A stretch of 64,000 bases of DNA from GCA-1730015 sp964583825 (GTDB lineage: Bacteria > Pseudomonadota > Gammaproteobacteria > Granulosicoccales > Granulosicoccaceae): assembly GCA_964583825.1 (NCBI GenBank), contig CAZOXM010000007.1, positions 1 through 64,000 on the forward strand, given 5' to 3'. The notes under the pieces are model-generated. The model searched no databases, was not told where the DNA came from, and saw only the letters and a program-made list of their open reading frames with translations. Every line of letters begins with the position of its first letter. The stretch's first letter is position 1. Of the stretch, positions 8,682 through 16,640 are shown in pieces. Both the position numbers and the translations under genes were made by a program.

Positions 8682-10112
8682 TTACGGTAGTGGATAGTCT
8701 CTATACAAACCATAGGTGCCAATGCCACTGATTTCTACCCCAAGCGCGTCAAACACTATTTCGGCCGGCTGGCCGCTCTCGTTGAACCACAACTCGCTGC
8801 CGAGGTGCAGTCCGCCAATTAAATGACCGTCATTCGGAAACGCAGGGCCTCTCTTTGCCGCATCGGGATGCGTATCATTTTCCGGACCGTCAATAGTTCG
8901 CCATATTTCGTAGGCAATACCTGCGGGGTCATCAGAGCCTTGTAGCGCAATGCCATCGAGAAACAGATCGCGAAAAGCTTCTGACTGCATCCAGTTGGCG
9001 ATTTCGGTGTAGTTCACTGTCACACCGCTTTGTACCAGTGTTCTGTCTGTCAGCACCAGTGCGATATAGAGGAAGCAGTTCTTGTCACCGCCGAGTTCGC
9101 AGGTCGGGAAAAAGCCGCTTCTCGGACCCTCCGCCTTGAGGAATATTTCGAATGTCGGATTGTCTGGCAGTTGCACGGTGCCGAGCGAAATGCCACCGGT
9201 CCACTGACGAACTGTTCGCTCCTGCTCATCATAAGGCCAGTCGAACCAGATATTCAGGTTCCAGACTTCGGTGTAGTCTGCATTGATGCCGTTGACGGTA
9301 TCCTGCCACTGCGGGTCCTGCCCCGGCAGTTTGCTGATGGTGCTGACATCGTGCCAGTAGCTGTCGAGGAATACATTTGCCAAACCGTTTCCCGCAGTGC
9401 CCGCCGTCAGATCCGCGCTCACACTGATGTTTACCGGTCCGGACAGGTCACCGGCAAACATCGGAAACCCGGTCTCGCTGCGAACCTGTTCCATGTCGTA
9501 GACGGGGGAGTCACCATCGCGCTGGTAGTCATCTGTCAATTCAGTTGCCCTGTCGCATTCCACGCCTGCTGATTCGTAGCGGCCACCCATGGTGCCAAGT
9601 ACCATCGCGGGAAACGCGCGGACAAAATCGTAACGGTCATCGGTGTTGTTGCGCGATGTGATTCGGTATTGCAGTGTGACGCTGTCGTTGCCCTGCGCTA
9701 CATCGCACGCATTTGCGTCCTCGCCGAGTGCGGATGCTACCGGTATATTCCAGCGCACAAAGTCCTGTGTGTTGTCAGAGTAGAAGAGTTGATTGTCGCC
9801 GCCCTGCAGGTGTGCTCGTCCGTCATAGACGTTGCTGGTATAGAGCAGGCCATCGACTTCAAACTTGCTGAATGGCTCCCCGGGTTGTTCGGTGCTTTTA
9901 ACATCGACCGGATCATCCAGCACGACAGCACCGCAATCAGTCCCTGCTTTGCAGGCACTGCAGTCGGTCGTCGCCTTGCATGCTGCCGGGTCGTCATCCT
10001 GTAATTCTCCGACCACTTCGCTGTCGTTGTTTGAGTTGCCTCTGGAACAGGCGGTCAGGGCGATTACAGCGAGCAGAAGTAACGGGCGATGAACCTGTGA
10101 ACTAAAAACCAA
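8682..10112 (-). CDS. Predicted lipoprotein with glycoside hydrolase family 12-like domain
   Basis: The frame runs up to an ATG at 10169, but the best start is TTG 10112. It has GGGAG at proper distance and gives a normal type II signal peptide with lipobox L-T-A-C (Cys22), for a 476-residue protein. An acidic, cysteine-rich linker follows (C-K-x-x-x-D-C-x-x-C-K-x-x-x-D-C). The rest resembles the beta-jelly-roll of GH12 endoglucanases/xyloglucanases. A-N-V-F-L-D-S-Y-W, T-E-V-W-N-L-N-I-W-F-D-W and G-I-A-Y-E-I-W stand where GH12 enzymes have their core strands, and the last glutamate matches the acid/base residue. The match is from memory and distant; a non-catalytic lectin-like protein is possible. 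The lipoprotein call is safe. Confidence 0.5.
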   Translation of the reverse strand: MVFSSQVHRPLLLLAVIALTACSRGNSNNDSEVVGELQDDDPAACKATTDCSACKAGTDCGAVVLDDPVDVKSTEQPGEPFSKFEVDGLLYTSNVYDGRAHLQGGDNQLFYSDNTQDFVRWNIPVASALGEDANACDVAQGNDSVTLQYRITSRNNTDDRYDFVRAFPAMVLGTMGGRYESAGVECDRATELTDDYQRDGDSPVYDMEQVRSETGFPMFAGDLSGPVNISVSADLTAGTAGNGLANVFLDSYWHDVSTISKLPGQDPQWQDTVNGINADYTEVWNLNIWFDWPYDEQERTVRQWTGGISLGTVQLPDNPTFEIFLKAEGPRSGFFPTCELGGDKNCFLYIALVLTDRTLVQSGVTVNYTEIANWMQSEAFRDLFLDGIALQGSDDPAGIAYEIWRTIDGPENDTHPDAAKRGPAFPNDGHLIGGLHLGSELWFNESGQPAEIVFDALGVEISGIGTYGLYRDYPLP

Positions 10113-10372
10113 ACTGCCTGCTCCCGTCGTTTTTAAGCTTTGCCTGCCATAACACGATGTCGCAGACATTTATTTTTGTACCTATTGAGTTAGCAGAAAT
10201 TGGGTGGAATGCCAGTTCCCGCCCGGGTGGCGACGGTGGTTTGGCGGTAATATGGGTTGGTAATGCGCAGGGCGCGAAAAATAGCGGTTCGCGATATAAA
10301 CTGGACACGCCTGTTCGAGTGTTAGAAGGACAGGCAACAGAGCTGATGTCAGTCCACAACAAAAGGTTAGAT
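10113..10372. other. Divergent promoter region of the lipoprotein genes and the eight-gene operon
   Basis: These 260 bp separate the TTG start of the minus-strand lipoprotein from ATG 10373. An open frame covers part of it but has no protein-family character. A TATAAA lies near 10294 without a good -35 partner. GCCTGT and ACAGGC form an inverted pair 15 bp apart upstream of the operon and could be a regulator site. Nothing is certain. Confidence 0.35.
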
Positions 10373-11578
10373 ATGCAATTTCCCAGAGGCCGACACTATG
10401 CGGCGATTCCCGGCCCGTCGGTGATACCTGATCAGGTGCTGCAGGCAATGCATCGCGCCAGCCCGAATATTTATGATCCGGTTCAGTGGGAACTGCAGGC
10501 AGGCATACAGCGGGATCTGAAAGCAGTCGCCCGTACGATGCACCATGTCGCTATGTATATTGCCAACGGACACGGGGCCTGGGAGGCCGCTGTTGCCAAC
10601 GTGTTGTCACCCGGGGACCGTGTGCTGGTGTTGGCAACCGGACGTTTTGCCCATGGCTGGGCTGCGATGGCGCGTTCACTCGGGGTGCTGCCTGAGGTCA
10701 TCGACTTTGGGTTGCAGTCACCGATCAATCTGCAGGCAGTGGCAGCTGCGCTGGCGGCGGACAGCGCGCAGCAATACAAAGCCGTGCTCGCCTGTCATGT
10801 GGATACAGCGACATCCGTACTCAACGATATACCCGGGCTGCGCAGGACATTGACCGATTGCGGTCACCCGGCACTGCTCATGATCGACTGTATTGCCTCG
10901 CTCGGCTGTGATCGGTTTGAAATGGATGCCTGGGGCGTGGATGTCATGGTGGCGGCAAGCCAGAAGGGGCTGATGACGCCACCCGGTGTCGGGCTGGTTT
11001 TTTTTAACGAACGGGCAGCCGGTATTCGCCGCGACAAGTCTCAGGTCAGCAGCTATTGGGATTGGACCACGCGTGCGAACCCTGAAGAGTTGTATCAGTT
11101 TTTCGGGGGCACGTCTCCGACTCATCATCTTTTCGGACTGCGTGCGGCACTCGACATGCTGCTCGATGAAACCGTGGAAACTGTGTGGCAGCGGCACGCG
11201 ATGGTGGCGGGTGCGGTTCACCGTGCGGTGGAGGCGTGGAGTGTGTCGGGTGTACTGTCTCTCAATGTTCAGGATGCGGTGTATCGCAGTAATGCCGTGA
11301 CCGCCATACGAGCGGGCGCACCGGACGGCACCAGAATCCGTGACTGGGTGGAGCAGCGTTGTGGTGTCACTCTGGGGGTGGGGCTTGGCATGGCCGACCC
11401 GGCTGATCCGGCGTGGCACGGGTTCTTTCGTATCGGCCACATGGGACATGTCAACCCGCAGATGATTCTGGGTGTGCTGGGTAGTGTTGATGCGGCATTG
11501 AAGGCGCTCGATATTCCCCACGGCGAAGGGGCGATGCAATCCGTCTCGTCGCACCTGTCTGAAATGCCCCACGGTTGA
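10373..11578 (+). CDS. Class V aminotransferase, serine/aspartate--glyoxylate aminotransferase-like
   Basis: The protein has 401 residues from ATG 10373, preceded by AAAGG; upstream in-frame sequence does not look like protein. It is a PLP enzyme of the alanine/serine-glyoxylate aminotransferase group. Visible marks are the N-terminal I-P-G-P-S motif, N-G-H-G-A-W-E-A-A (PLP phosphate region), H-V-D-T-A-T-S-V near 142, D-C-I-A-S-L-G near 172 (cofactor Asp) and the PLP lysine K198 in A-A-S-Q-K-G-L-M. The C-terminus carries F-R-I-G-H-M-G-H. Members transfer amino groups between serine, aspartate or similar donors and glyoxylate or other small 2-oxoacids. It is the first gene of an operon with dicarboxylate-type enzymes, so a dicarboxylate-like amino acid or 2-oxoacid is likely. 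The exact substrate is unknown. Confidence 0.8.
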   Translation: MQFPRGRHYAAIPGPSVIPDQVLQAMHRASPNIYDPVQWELQAGIQRDLKAVARTMHHVAMYIANGHGAWEAAVANVLSPGDRVLVLATGRFAHGWAAMARSLGVLPEVIDFGLQSPINLQAVAAALAADSAQQYKAVLACHVDTATSVLNDIPGLRRTLTDCGHPALLMIDCIASLGCDRFEMDAWGVDVMVAASQKGLMTPPGVGLVFFNERAAGIRRDKSQVSSYWDWTTRANPEELYQFFGGTSPTHHLFGLRAALDMLLDETVETVWQRHAMVAGAVHRAVEAWSVSGVLSLNVQDAVYRSNAVTAIRAGAPDGTRIRDWVEQRCGVTLGVGLGMADPADPAWHGFFRIGHMGHVNPQMILGVLGSVDAALKALDIPHGEGAMQSVSSHLSEMPHG

Positions 11579-11642
11579 TAGTCGGCGATCAGAATTTTGC
11601 GGTAGACTGGATCAAAACGTACGAATAGCGCATCTGCCGATT

Positions 11643-12374
11643 GTGAACGTAAACCATTCATCAAACACTTTTGAAGTTGCAGTCTGGCGCGGTAATTCCG
11701 CAGGCGGTGATTACCAGACGTACCAGGTGCCGGTGCAGAGTAATCAGACAGTGCTTGATGTCGTCACCTGGATCCAGCAGCAAATCGACTCGACCCTGTC
11801 ATACCGTTTTGCGTGCCGCGTCGGTATGTGCGGTTCCTGCGCCATGATGGTGAATGGCGAGCCGCGCTGGACCTGCCGTACCCACATTGACAGTGTGGCC
11901 AGCCGCGAATCCGGTCTGAGGGTTGCCCCGTTGCGCAACCTGCCGGTCATCAAAGACCTCACCACCGACATGACGCCATTTTTTGATAAGTGGGTGAAGG
12001 CCGGTGGTGTACATGCGCCGACCGCTGATCGCTTTGATAAAATGGTCAGTGTTGACCCGGACAGCAAAGCACGCAGGACTGCCAGCGAAGGCATCGAGTG
12101 TATTAACTGTGCAGCCTGTTATGCCGCCTGCGATACCGTGTCAACCAATGCGGATTATCTGGGGCCGGCGGCGCTGCAGCGTACCTGGACGCTGGTAAAC
12201 GATGTAAAGCATGGTGATGTCAGCGGTGCGCTTGATGCGGTCTCTGTGCCGGGCGGATGTCACAGTTGCCACAGCCATGGCAGCTGTACGCGATATTGTC
12301 CGGTGGAACTCAACCCGATGAAAGCGGTGGCGTCACTCAAGCGTGCATCGATTGCGAGACGATGGCGGTCGTGA
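11643..12374 (+). CDS. Iron-sulfur subunit of an SDH/fumarate-reductase-like complex
   Basis: This 243-residue protein has the SdhB/FrdB architecture. A plant-type ferredoxin domain has C58, C63, C66 and C78 for a 2Fe-2S cluster. Then C-I-N-C-A-A-C-Y-A-A-C (153-163) binds 4Fe-4S. C209-x5-C215-x3-C219-P supplies the third cluster, with one extra cysteine (C206) and three histidines around it. It should wire electrons from the flavoprotein to the membrane anchor. The start is GTG 11643 with no clear Shine-Dalgarno. Its stop codon touches the ATG of the next gene. Subunit order is B-C-D-A, unlike the usual sdhCDAB, and the gene is linked to an aminotransferase and a hydratase. It is therefore probably not the housekeeping succinate dehydrogenase. 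Confidence 0.85.
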   Translation: MNVNHSSNTFEVAVWRGNSAGGDYQTYQVPVQSNQTVLDVVTWIQQQIDSTLSYRFACRVGMCGSCAMMVNGEPRWTCRTHIDSVASRESGLRVAPLRNLPVIKDLTTDMTPFFDKWVKAGGVHAPTADRFDKMVSVDPDSKARRTASEGIECINCAACYAACDTVSTNADYLGPAALQRTWTLVNDVKHGDVSGALDAVSVPGGCHSCHSHGSCTRYCPVELNPMKAVASLKRASIARRWRS

Positions 12375-12707
12375 ATGATTGACGTCAGGTTGTATCTGTT
12401 GCAGCGGATATCGGCACTTCTGATGGCGCCGCTCGTCATTGGTCACATCGCGGTTATGATCTATGCGGTGCAGGGTGGCCTCAGTGCAGCGGAGATACTC
12501 GGCAGAACCCAGGGCAGTGTCTGGTGGATGTTGTTCTATGGCTTGTTTGTCATCGCCGTCTCGGCGCATGCGGCGATCGGTCTGCGGGTGGTGGTTCATG
12601 AATGGCTGGGTCTGCGAGGAATAGTGCTGAACACTTTTTCCATGGCTGTGTTTTTTTTATTGCTCCTACTCGGTTTGCGTGCCGTGCAGGCGGTAACGCT
12701 GTCGTGA
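12375..12707 (+). CDS. Membrane anchor subunit 1 of the SDH-like complex
   Basis: This 110-residue protein has three membrane helices. The first begins after L-Y-L-L-Q-R-I-S-A-L, the arginine-serine motif of SdhC-type cytochrome b anchors, and includes H24 as a candidate haem or quinone ligand. The second holds V-S-A-H-A-A-I-G-L-R with a second histidine, and the third is a phenylalanine-leucine run near the C-terminus. The start is ATG 12375, directly after the TGA of the iron-sulfur gene, and the end overlaps the next start in GTGA, so translation is coupled. It should anchor the soluble subunits and pass electrons to or from quinone. Confidence 0.75.
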   Translation: MIDVRLYLLQRISALLMAPLVIGHIAVMIYAVQGGLSAAEILGRTQGSVWWMLFYGLFVIAVSAHAAIGLRVVVHEWLGLRGIVLNTFSMAVFFLLLLLGLRAVQAVTLS

Positions 12708-13045
12708 TCAAACCGCATCGCTCGCATACCTTGTGGTTTGCCTTTGTGCTGCATCGCATTTCAGGGGTGGCACTCGCGTTGTTTCTGCCACTGCATTTTT
12801 ATGTGTTGTCACTGGCCTTAACCGATCCTGCGGCGCTCGACAGCTTTTTAAGCTTCAGCGAATTGTTCGTGGTCAAGGTAGCTGAGACAGTGCTGGTGCT
12901 GCTGCTGGCCGTGCACCTTTTTGGCGGATTGCGCCTAATGGCACTTGAGTGGCTGCCCTGGACAGACTGGCAGAAATCACTGGCGGCGTTGTCGCTTGCC
13001 TGCGGTTCCGCGGTCGCCTGCCTGTTCTTTTTACAAGTGATATAA
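12704..13045 (+). CDS. Membrane anchor subunit 2 of the SDH-like complex (SdhC-type cytochrome b)
   Basis: The protein has 113 residues from GTG 12704, which overlaps the previous TGA by four bases. I chose this start because an upstream extension in the same frame lies inside the previous gene. Residues 15-35 read L-H-R-I-S-G-V-A-L-A-L-F-L-P-L-H, the classic SdhC H-R-x-S/T-G motif with two histidines. V-L-L-L-A-V-H-L-F-G-G-L-R follows near 80, and a third helix ends the protein. With the preceding subunit it makes a two-protein anchor of SDH type rather than a single-protein anchor. Haem b binding is likely from the histidines. Confidence 0.78.
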   Translation: MIKPHRSHTLWFAFVLHRISGVALALFLPLHFYVLSLALTDPAALDSFLSFSELFVVKVAETVLVLLLAVHLFGGLRLMALEWLPWTDWQKSLAALSLACGSAVACLFFLQVI

Positions 13046-13237
13046 CGGGCACTGGTTCCGGAGCGAAGAGTCAATGACCGAACAGCCTGTAAACAAAACG
13101 TACAATCAGGTAACGGTGTGGCGCATCCTGATGAACAACTATGTTTCTGCTCAAGTAAAAACCCATTCAGACTCAACCGGACACGCTCTCGCTACGCGGA
13201 CTTCTACCGCGCAGACTCCTGGCAGGACCTAACGACT

Positions 13238-14998
13238 GTGGATCAAATTGAACAGCGTGATACAGACATACTGATTCTCGGCTCAGGTGGTGCCGGGTTG
13301 TTTGCAGCATTGCACGCACAGCAATCAGCGGCAGCGGGTACGCGTATCACCGTTGCAGTGAAGGGACTGCTCGGTAAATGTGGTTGTACACGCATGGTAC
13401 AGGGTGGCTATAACGTAGCGCTGGGTAATGGTGATACCGTCGAGCGCCATTTCATGGACACGATCGAGGGCGGGAAGTGGCTGCCGGATCAGGACATGGC
13501 GTGGCGGCTTTGCGAAGAGGCGGTGGTACGTATCCATGAACTGGAAAACGAAATCGGTTGTTTTTTTGATCGAAACGCAGACGGATCGTTGCACCAGAAA
13601 GCGTTTGCCGGTCAAACCGCGGATCGCACGGTGCACAAGGGAGACTTGACCGGCATTGAAATCATCAGTCGGTTGATGGAACAGGTCATGTCCCGGCCGG
13701 TTGAAACCCTGCAGGAACATCGGGCGGTGGGCTTAATACCCACCGTTGACGGAGAAGCCATTGCCGGCGTGCTGTTTATCGATATGCAGCGGGGCGGTTT
13801 TGTATTCGTGCGGGCGAGGGCGGTACTGATGGCCACCGGAGGTGGTCCCACCATGTATAAGTACCATACACCCTCGGGTGATAAATCGATGGATGGTCTG
13901 GCGATGGCACTGCGCGTCGGGCTGCCGTTGCGTGATATGGAAATGGTGCAGTTTCACCCGACCGGTCTGCTGGCCGGCGAACATACGCGAATGACAGGTA
14001 CCGTGCTCGAAGAGGGACTGCGTGGTGCCGGCGGCTGGTTGTTAAACGGTGCCGAGCAGCGCTTTATGTTTAACTACGATGAACTGGGGGAGCGGGCAAC
14101 ACGCGATATTGTTAGCCGAGCGATCTATGCCGAAATGCGCGCCGGTCATACCACGCCTCATGGTGGTGTCTACATCGCGATGTCACATCTGGGTGAGAAG
14201 GAAGTGAGCCGAAAGTTCAAAGGCATGGTGAAACGTTGTGCGGATTGCGGTTTTGATCTGGCCGGCGGCCTGGTGGAGGTCGTCCCCACTGCTCACTATC
14301 TGATGGGTGGCGTCATTGTAGATGTCGATACCAGAACCGAACTTGAAGGATTGTATGTCGCTGGTGAAGATGCCGGTGGTGCGCATGGTTCCAATCGGCT
14401 GGGTGGCAACGGCGTGGCTAATTCCACGGTGTATGGTGGCATTGCCGGTGAAGTGATGGCAGCGGATATTGCGGGTGTAACTGCGTGGCGCGAGCCGGAC
14501 CGCGACGTGCTGCAGCGTGAATATGAACGTGCCACCGCCGCATTTAAAAGTGATTATTCCAACGACACATCGGTGGCATCGCTTCGCAACCGGCTGCAGG
14601 AAATCATGTGGGACGGTGTCGGTGTGCTGCGAACAGCCGATGGGATGCGTGCTGCGCTTTGTGAACTAAATGAGCTTAAGCATGATTTATCCCGCACGGG
14701 TGTGGCAGATGATAATCGCGCCTTTAACCTGACCTGGCACGACTGGCTCAACATGCAGTCATTGTGTGAGATTTCAGAGGTGATCACCCGGGCGGGGCTT
14801 GCGCGGGAAAATTCCCGGGGTGCACACTACCGTGAAGATTTTCCGGAGGCGGGTGATCTCGAGGCATCGTACTTTACCGTCGCCCGGCAACAGGCAGGCG
14901 AAGTCAGCGTTGAGCGGCAGCCGGTCAAATTCAGCATCGTGCGTCCGGGTGAAACGCTTTTGCCGGAAGGCGAACCTGCAACACTGGTGGGATCATGA
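13238..14998 (+). CDS. Flavoprotein subunit of an SDH/fumarate-reductase-like complex
   Basis: The best start is GTG 13238, behind AGGA, giving 586 residues, the normal SdhA length. GTG 13118 would add 40 atypical residues. The Rossmann motif G-S-G-G-A-G-L follows directly. Substrate residues of the family are kept: Q-F-H-P-T-G, E-E-G-L-R-G-A-G-G, P-T-A-H-Y-L-M-G-G and G-S-N-R-L-G-G-N-G, so a dicarboxylate-like substrate is expected. The position of the FAD-linking histidine (S-H-T-V-A-A-Q-G-G in SDH) is cysteine here (G-C-T-R-M-V-Q-G-G, Cys50). FAD is therefore probably non-covalent, as in L-aspartate oxidase, which shares the T-R-x-x-Q-G-G pattern. Its stop codon overlaps the hydratase start in ATGA. 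L-aspartate oxidase itself is ruled out as sole identity by the linked B, C and D subunits. Confidence 0.85.
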   Translation: MDQIEQRDTDILILGSGGAGLFAALHAQQSAAAGTRITVAVKGLLGKCGCTRMVQGGYNVALGNGDTVERHFMDTIEGGKWLPDQDMAWRLCEEAVVRIHELENEIGCFFDRNADGSLHQKAFAGQTADRTVHKGDLTGIEIISRLMEQVMSRPVETLQEHRAVGLIPTVDGEAIAGVLFIDMQRGGFVFVRARAVLMATGGGPTMYKYHTPSGDKSMDGLAMALRVGLPLRDMEMVQFHPTGLLAGEHTRMTGTVLEEGLRGAGGWLLNGAEQRFMFNYDELGERATRDIVSRAIYAEMRAGHTTPHGGVYIAMSHLGEKEVSRKFKGMVKRCADCGFDLAGGLVEVVPTAHYLMGGVIVDVDTRTELEGLYVAGEDAGGAHGSNRLGGNGVANSTVYGGIAGEVMAADIAGVTAWREPDRDVLQREYERATAAFKSDYSNDTSVASLRNRLQEIMWDGVGVLRTADGMRAALCELNELKHDLSRTGVADDNRAFNLTWHDWLNMQSLCEISEVITRAGLARENSRGAHYREDFPEAGDLEASYFTVARQQAGEVSVERQPVKFSIVRPGETLLPEGEPATLVGS

Positions 14999-15969
14999 TA
15001 TCGATAGACGTCATTCAACAAACTGCCGAGACGCTGATGGACAAGGCGGCCATCGAAATACCCGAGGATTATCACAACGGAATTAAAGCCGCCGCTAAAG
15101 TTGAAACGGGTAGTCTCTCCGGTTACGTCATCAACGCGATGCTCGATAACTACGAGGCTGCCAAAGAAGATCGATGCGCCATGTGTGGAGATACCGGTAC
15201 CCCGCGCTGGTATGTGAAGATGGGCAATGACACGACTATTGAAGGTGGTCCCATCGCACTCGAGGCAGCACTGCGACGAGCCACGGCCAACTCTACCAGG
15301 CGAGTACCGTTGCGACCCAACCGGGTGCATCCGCTTTGGCGCACGGATCACAACAACAATGTGGGCATCGGTGCACCCGAAATAGAATATGCCTATGAGC
15401 CGGGTGGCGAGTGGGTCGACCTCATCACGGTACACAAGGGCGGTTTGTTCGGTACTGATTATCGTATGTTGTTTCCATCGGATGGCATTGAAGGGATCAA
15501 GCGGTTTTATCTCGACACACTGGTTGCCTTTGGTAAGCGGGGGCTGGCCTGTCAACCGGCTATCATTGGTATTGGACTGGGCGGCTGCAAAGACACCTGT
15601 ATGGTGTTAGGTAAGCGTGCGGCGTGTCTGCGTGTGGTTGGTTCAAAAAACCCCGATCCGAAAATCGCTGAACTCGAGCAGGAATTCAAAGAGTTGGGTA
15701 ACTCCATCGGTATGGGGGCAATGGGCTTTGTCGGCAAATCCATGGTGGTCGATTGTCATATCGAAGTCGGTTATTGCCACACTGGCGGTATGCAGATGTC
15801 GATGCATGCGTTTTGCCTTTCCTCCCGTCGGGCAGTGGCTCGGGTTTTTGCCGATGGCAGCGTTGAATACCGGACAGACCCTGAATGGTTTACCGACTAC
15901 CAGAGGCGCGAAACGGTGGACTGGCAGGTAGGGGCCGGTGCTGCTGCTGAAGAATCCACGGTATTCTGA
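14995..15969 (+). CDS. Class I fumarase/L(+)-tartrate dehydratase-like hydratase, alpha subunit
   Basis: This 324-residue protein matches the alpha subunit of oxygen-sensitive 4Fe-4S hydro-lyases (TtdA, N-terminal half of FumA). The three cluster cysteines are in place: C64 in C-G-D-T-G, C186 in L-A-C-Q-P-A-I-I-G-I-G-L-G-G, and C261 in V-G-Y-C-H. P-S-D-G-I-E-G-I-K is also typical. The stretch that in fumarases reads K-G-G-G-S-E-N is here K-G-G-L-F-G-T-D, and C-K-D-T-C follows the glycine loop, so the active site differs from fumarase. It should add or remove water on a 2-hydroxy dicarboxylate-like compound. The start overlaps the flavoprotein stop (ATGA), and the beta subunit follows after two bases. 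The precise substrate is open. Confidence 0.8.
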   Translation: MISIDVIQQTAETLMDKAAIEIPEDYHNGIKAAAKVETGSLSGYVINAMLDNYEAAKEDRCAMCGDTGTPRWYVKMGNDTTIEGGPIALEAALRRATANSTRRVPLRPNRVHPLWRTDHNNNVGIGAPEIEYAYEPGGEWVDLITVHKGGLFGTDYRMLFPSDGIEGIKRFYLDTLVAFGKRGLACQPAIIGIGLGGCKDTCMVLGKRAACLRVVGSKNPDPKIAELEQEFKELGNSIGMGAMGFVGKSMVVDCHIEVGYCHTGGMQMSMHAFCLSSRRAVARVFADGSVEYRTDPEWFTDYQRRETVDWQVGAGAAAEESTVF

Positions 15970-15971
15970 AC

Positions 15972-16640
15972 ATGGATATCAGAGAGGTGGAACTCAGTAC
16001 CACACCGGATAGAGCGTCAATCGAGTCGTTGCGACTCGGAGATATTGTCTATCTCAATGGCTTGCTCTATACCGCTCGCGAGGGGGTATACACCAGGGCG
16101 CTGGAAGCGCAGGCGAACCTGCCTGTTGAATTGCCGGCTGAGAGTGCGGCGAACTTCCATTGCTCCCCGGCGGCGACAATACGGGATGACGGATCGTTTG
16201 ATATGGGCGCTGTTACAGCGACTGCTTCTTTTCGTTTCGCCAAGTGGCTGCCCGAGTGGATGGAAAAGACTGGCGCCAAGCTTATTATTGGCAAGGGCGG
16301 CATGAACTCCGAGGCCTATCGATCTTATTTCGTACCCAACGGTGCGGTGTATCTGTCGACGGTAGGCTACGGTACCGGAGCACTGCTCGGGCGCGGTATA
16401 GAAAAGGTTGAGGCGGTCTATTGGGAGCAGGAACTCGGGCTCGCTCAGGCGATGTGGGTCATCCGCTGTCGGCGCATGGGGCCGTTCATCGTCGCGTCAG
16501 ATCTCGATGGCAACTGCCTGTTCGAGAGGGAAAATGCGAAGATTGCAAAGAACCTTGAGCGGGTTTATGAGGGTACCCGTCCAGCGGTGCTGAAGCGATT
16601 CGGGGAAACCGACGACCGGGAAGATGAATTGATTGGCTGA
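15972..16640 (+). CDS. Class I fumarase/L(+)-tartrate dehydratase-like hydratase, beta subunit
   Basis: This 222-residue protein resembles TtdB and the C-terminal half of FumA, the swivelling domain that closes over the substrate. It has L-R-L-G-D-I-V-Y-L-N-G near 20-30, A-R-E-G (substrate loop; A-R-D-A in many fumarases) near 35, F-H-C-S-P-A near 62, and K-L-I-I-G-K-G-G-M near 104. V-E-A-V-Y-W-E-Q-E-L-G-L-A-Q-A-M-W is the equivalent of the E-A-x-W-x-x-E region. It starts two bases after the alpha subunit, so the two are made together. Its last codons overlap the TTG start of the thiamine-diphosphate enzyme. Confidence 0.8.
   Translation: MDIREVELSTTPDRASIESLRLGDIVYLNGLLYTAREGVYTRALEAQANLPVELPAESAANFHCSPAATIRDDGSFDMGAVTATASFRFAKWLPEWMEKTGAKLIIGKGGMNSEAYRSYFVPNGAVYLSTVGYGTGALLGRGIEKVEAVYWEQELGLAQAMWVIRCRRMGPFIVASDLDGNCLFERENAKIAKNLERVYEGTRPAVLKRFGETDDREDELIG

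Noticed and set aside
10157..10372. Open N-terminal extension of the class V aminotransferase
   Set aside because: Protein-family homology starts at M-Q-F-P-R-G-R-H-Y (ATG 10373 with AAAGG before it); the upstream part overlaps the divergent gene's leader and reads like non-coding sequence.
11643..14998. These genes as the housekeeping succinate dehydrogenase
   Set aside because: Gene order B-C-D-A, absence of the covalent-FAD histidine and linkage to hydratase, transaminase and TPP genes argue against it.
15051..15555. Long minus-strand frame opposite the hydratase alpha gene (14827-15555)
   Set aside because: Antisense to a well-supported gene, no signal, no family motif; typical shadow of GC-rich codon usage.
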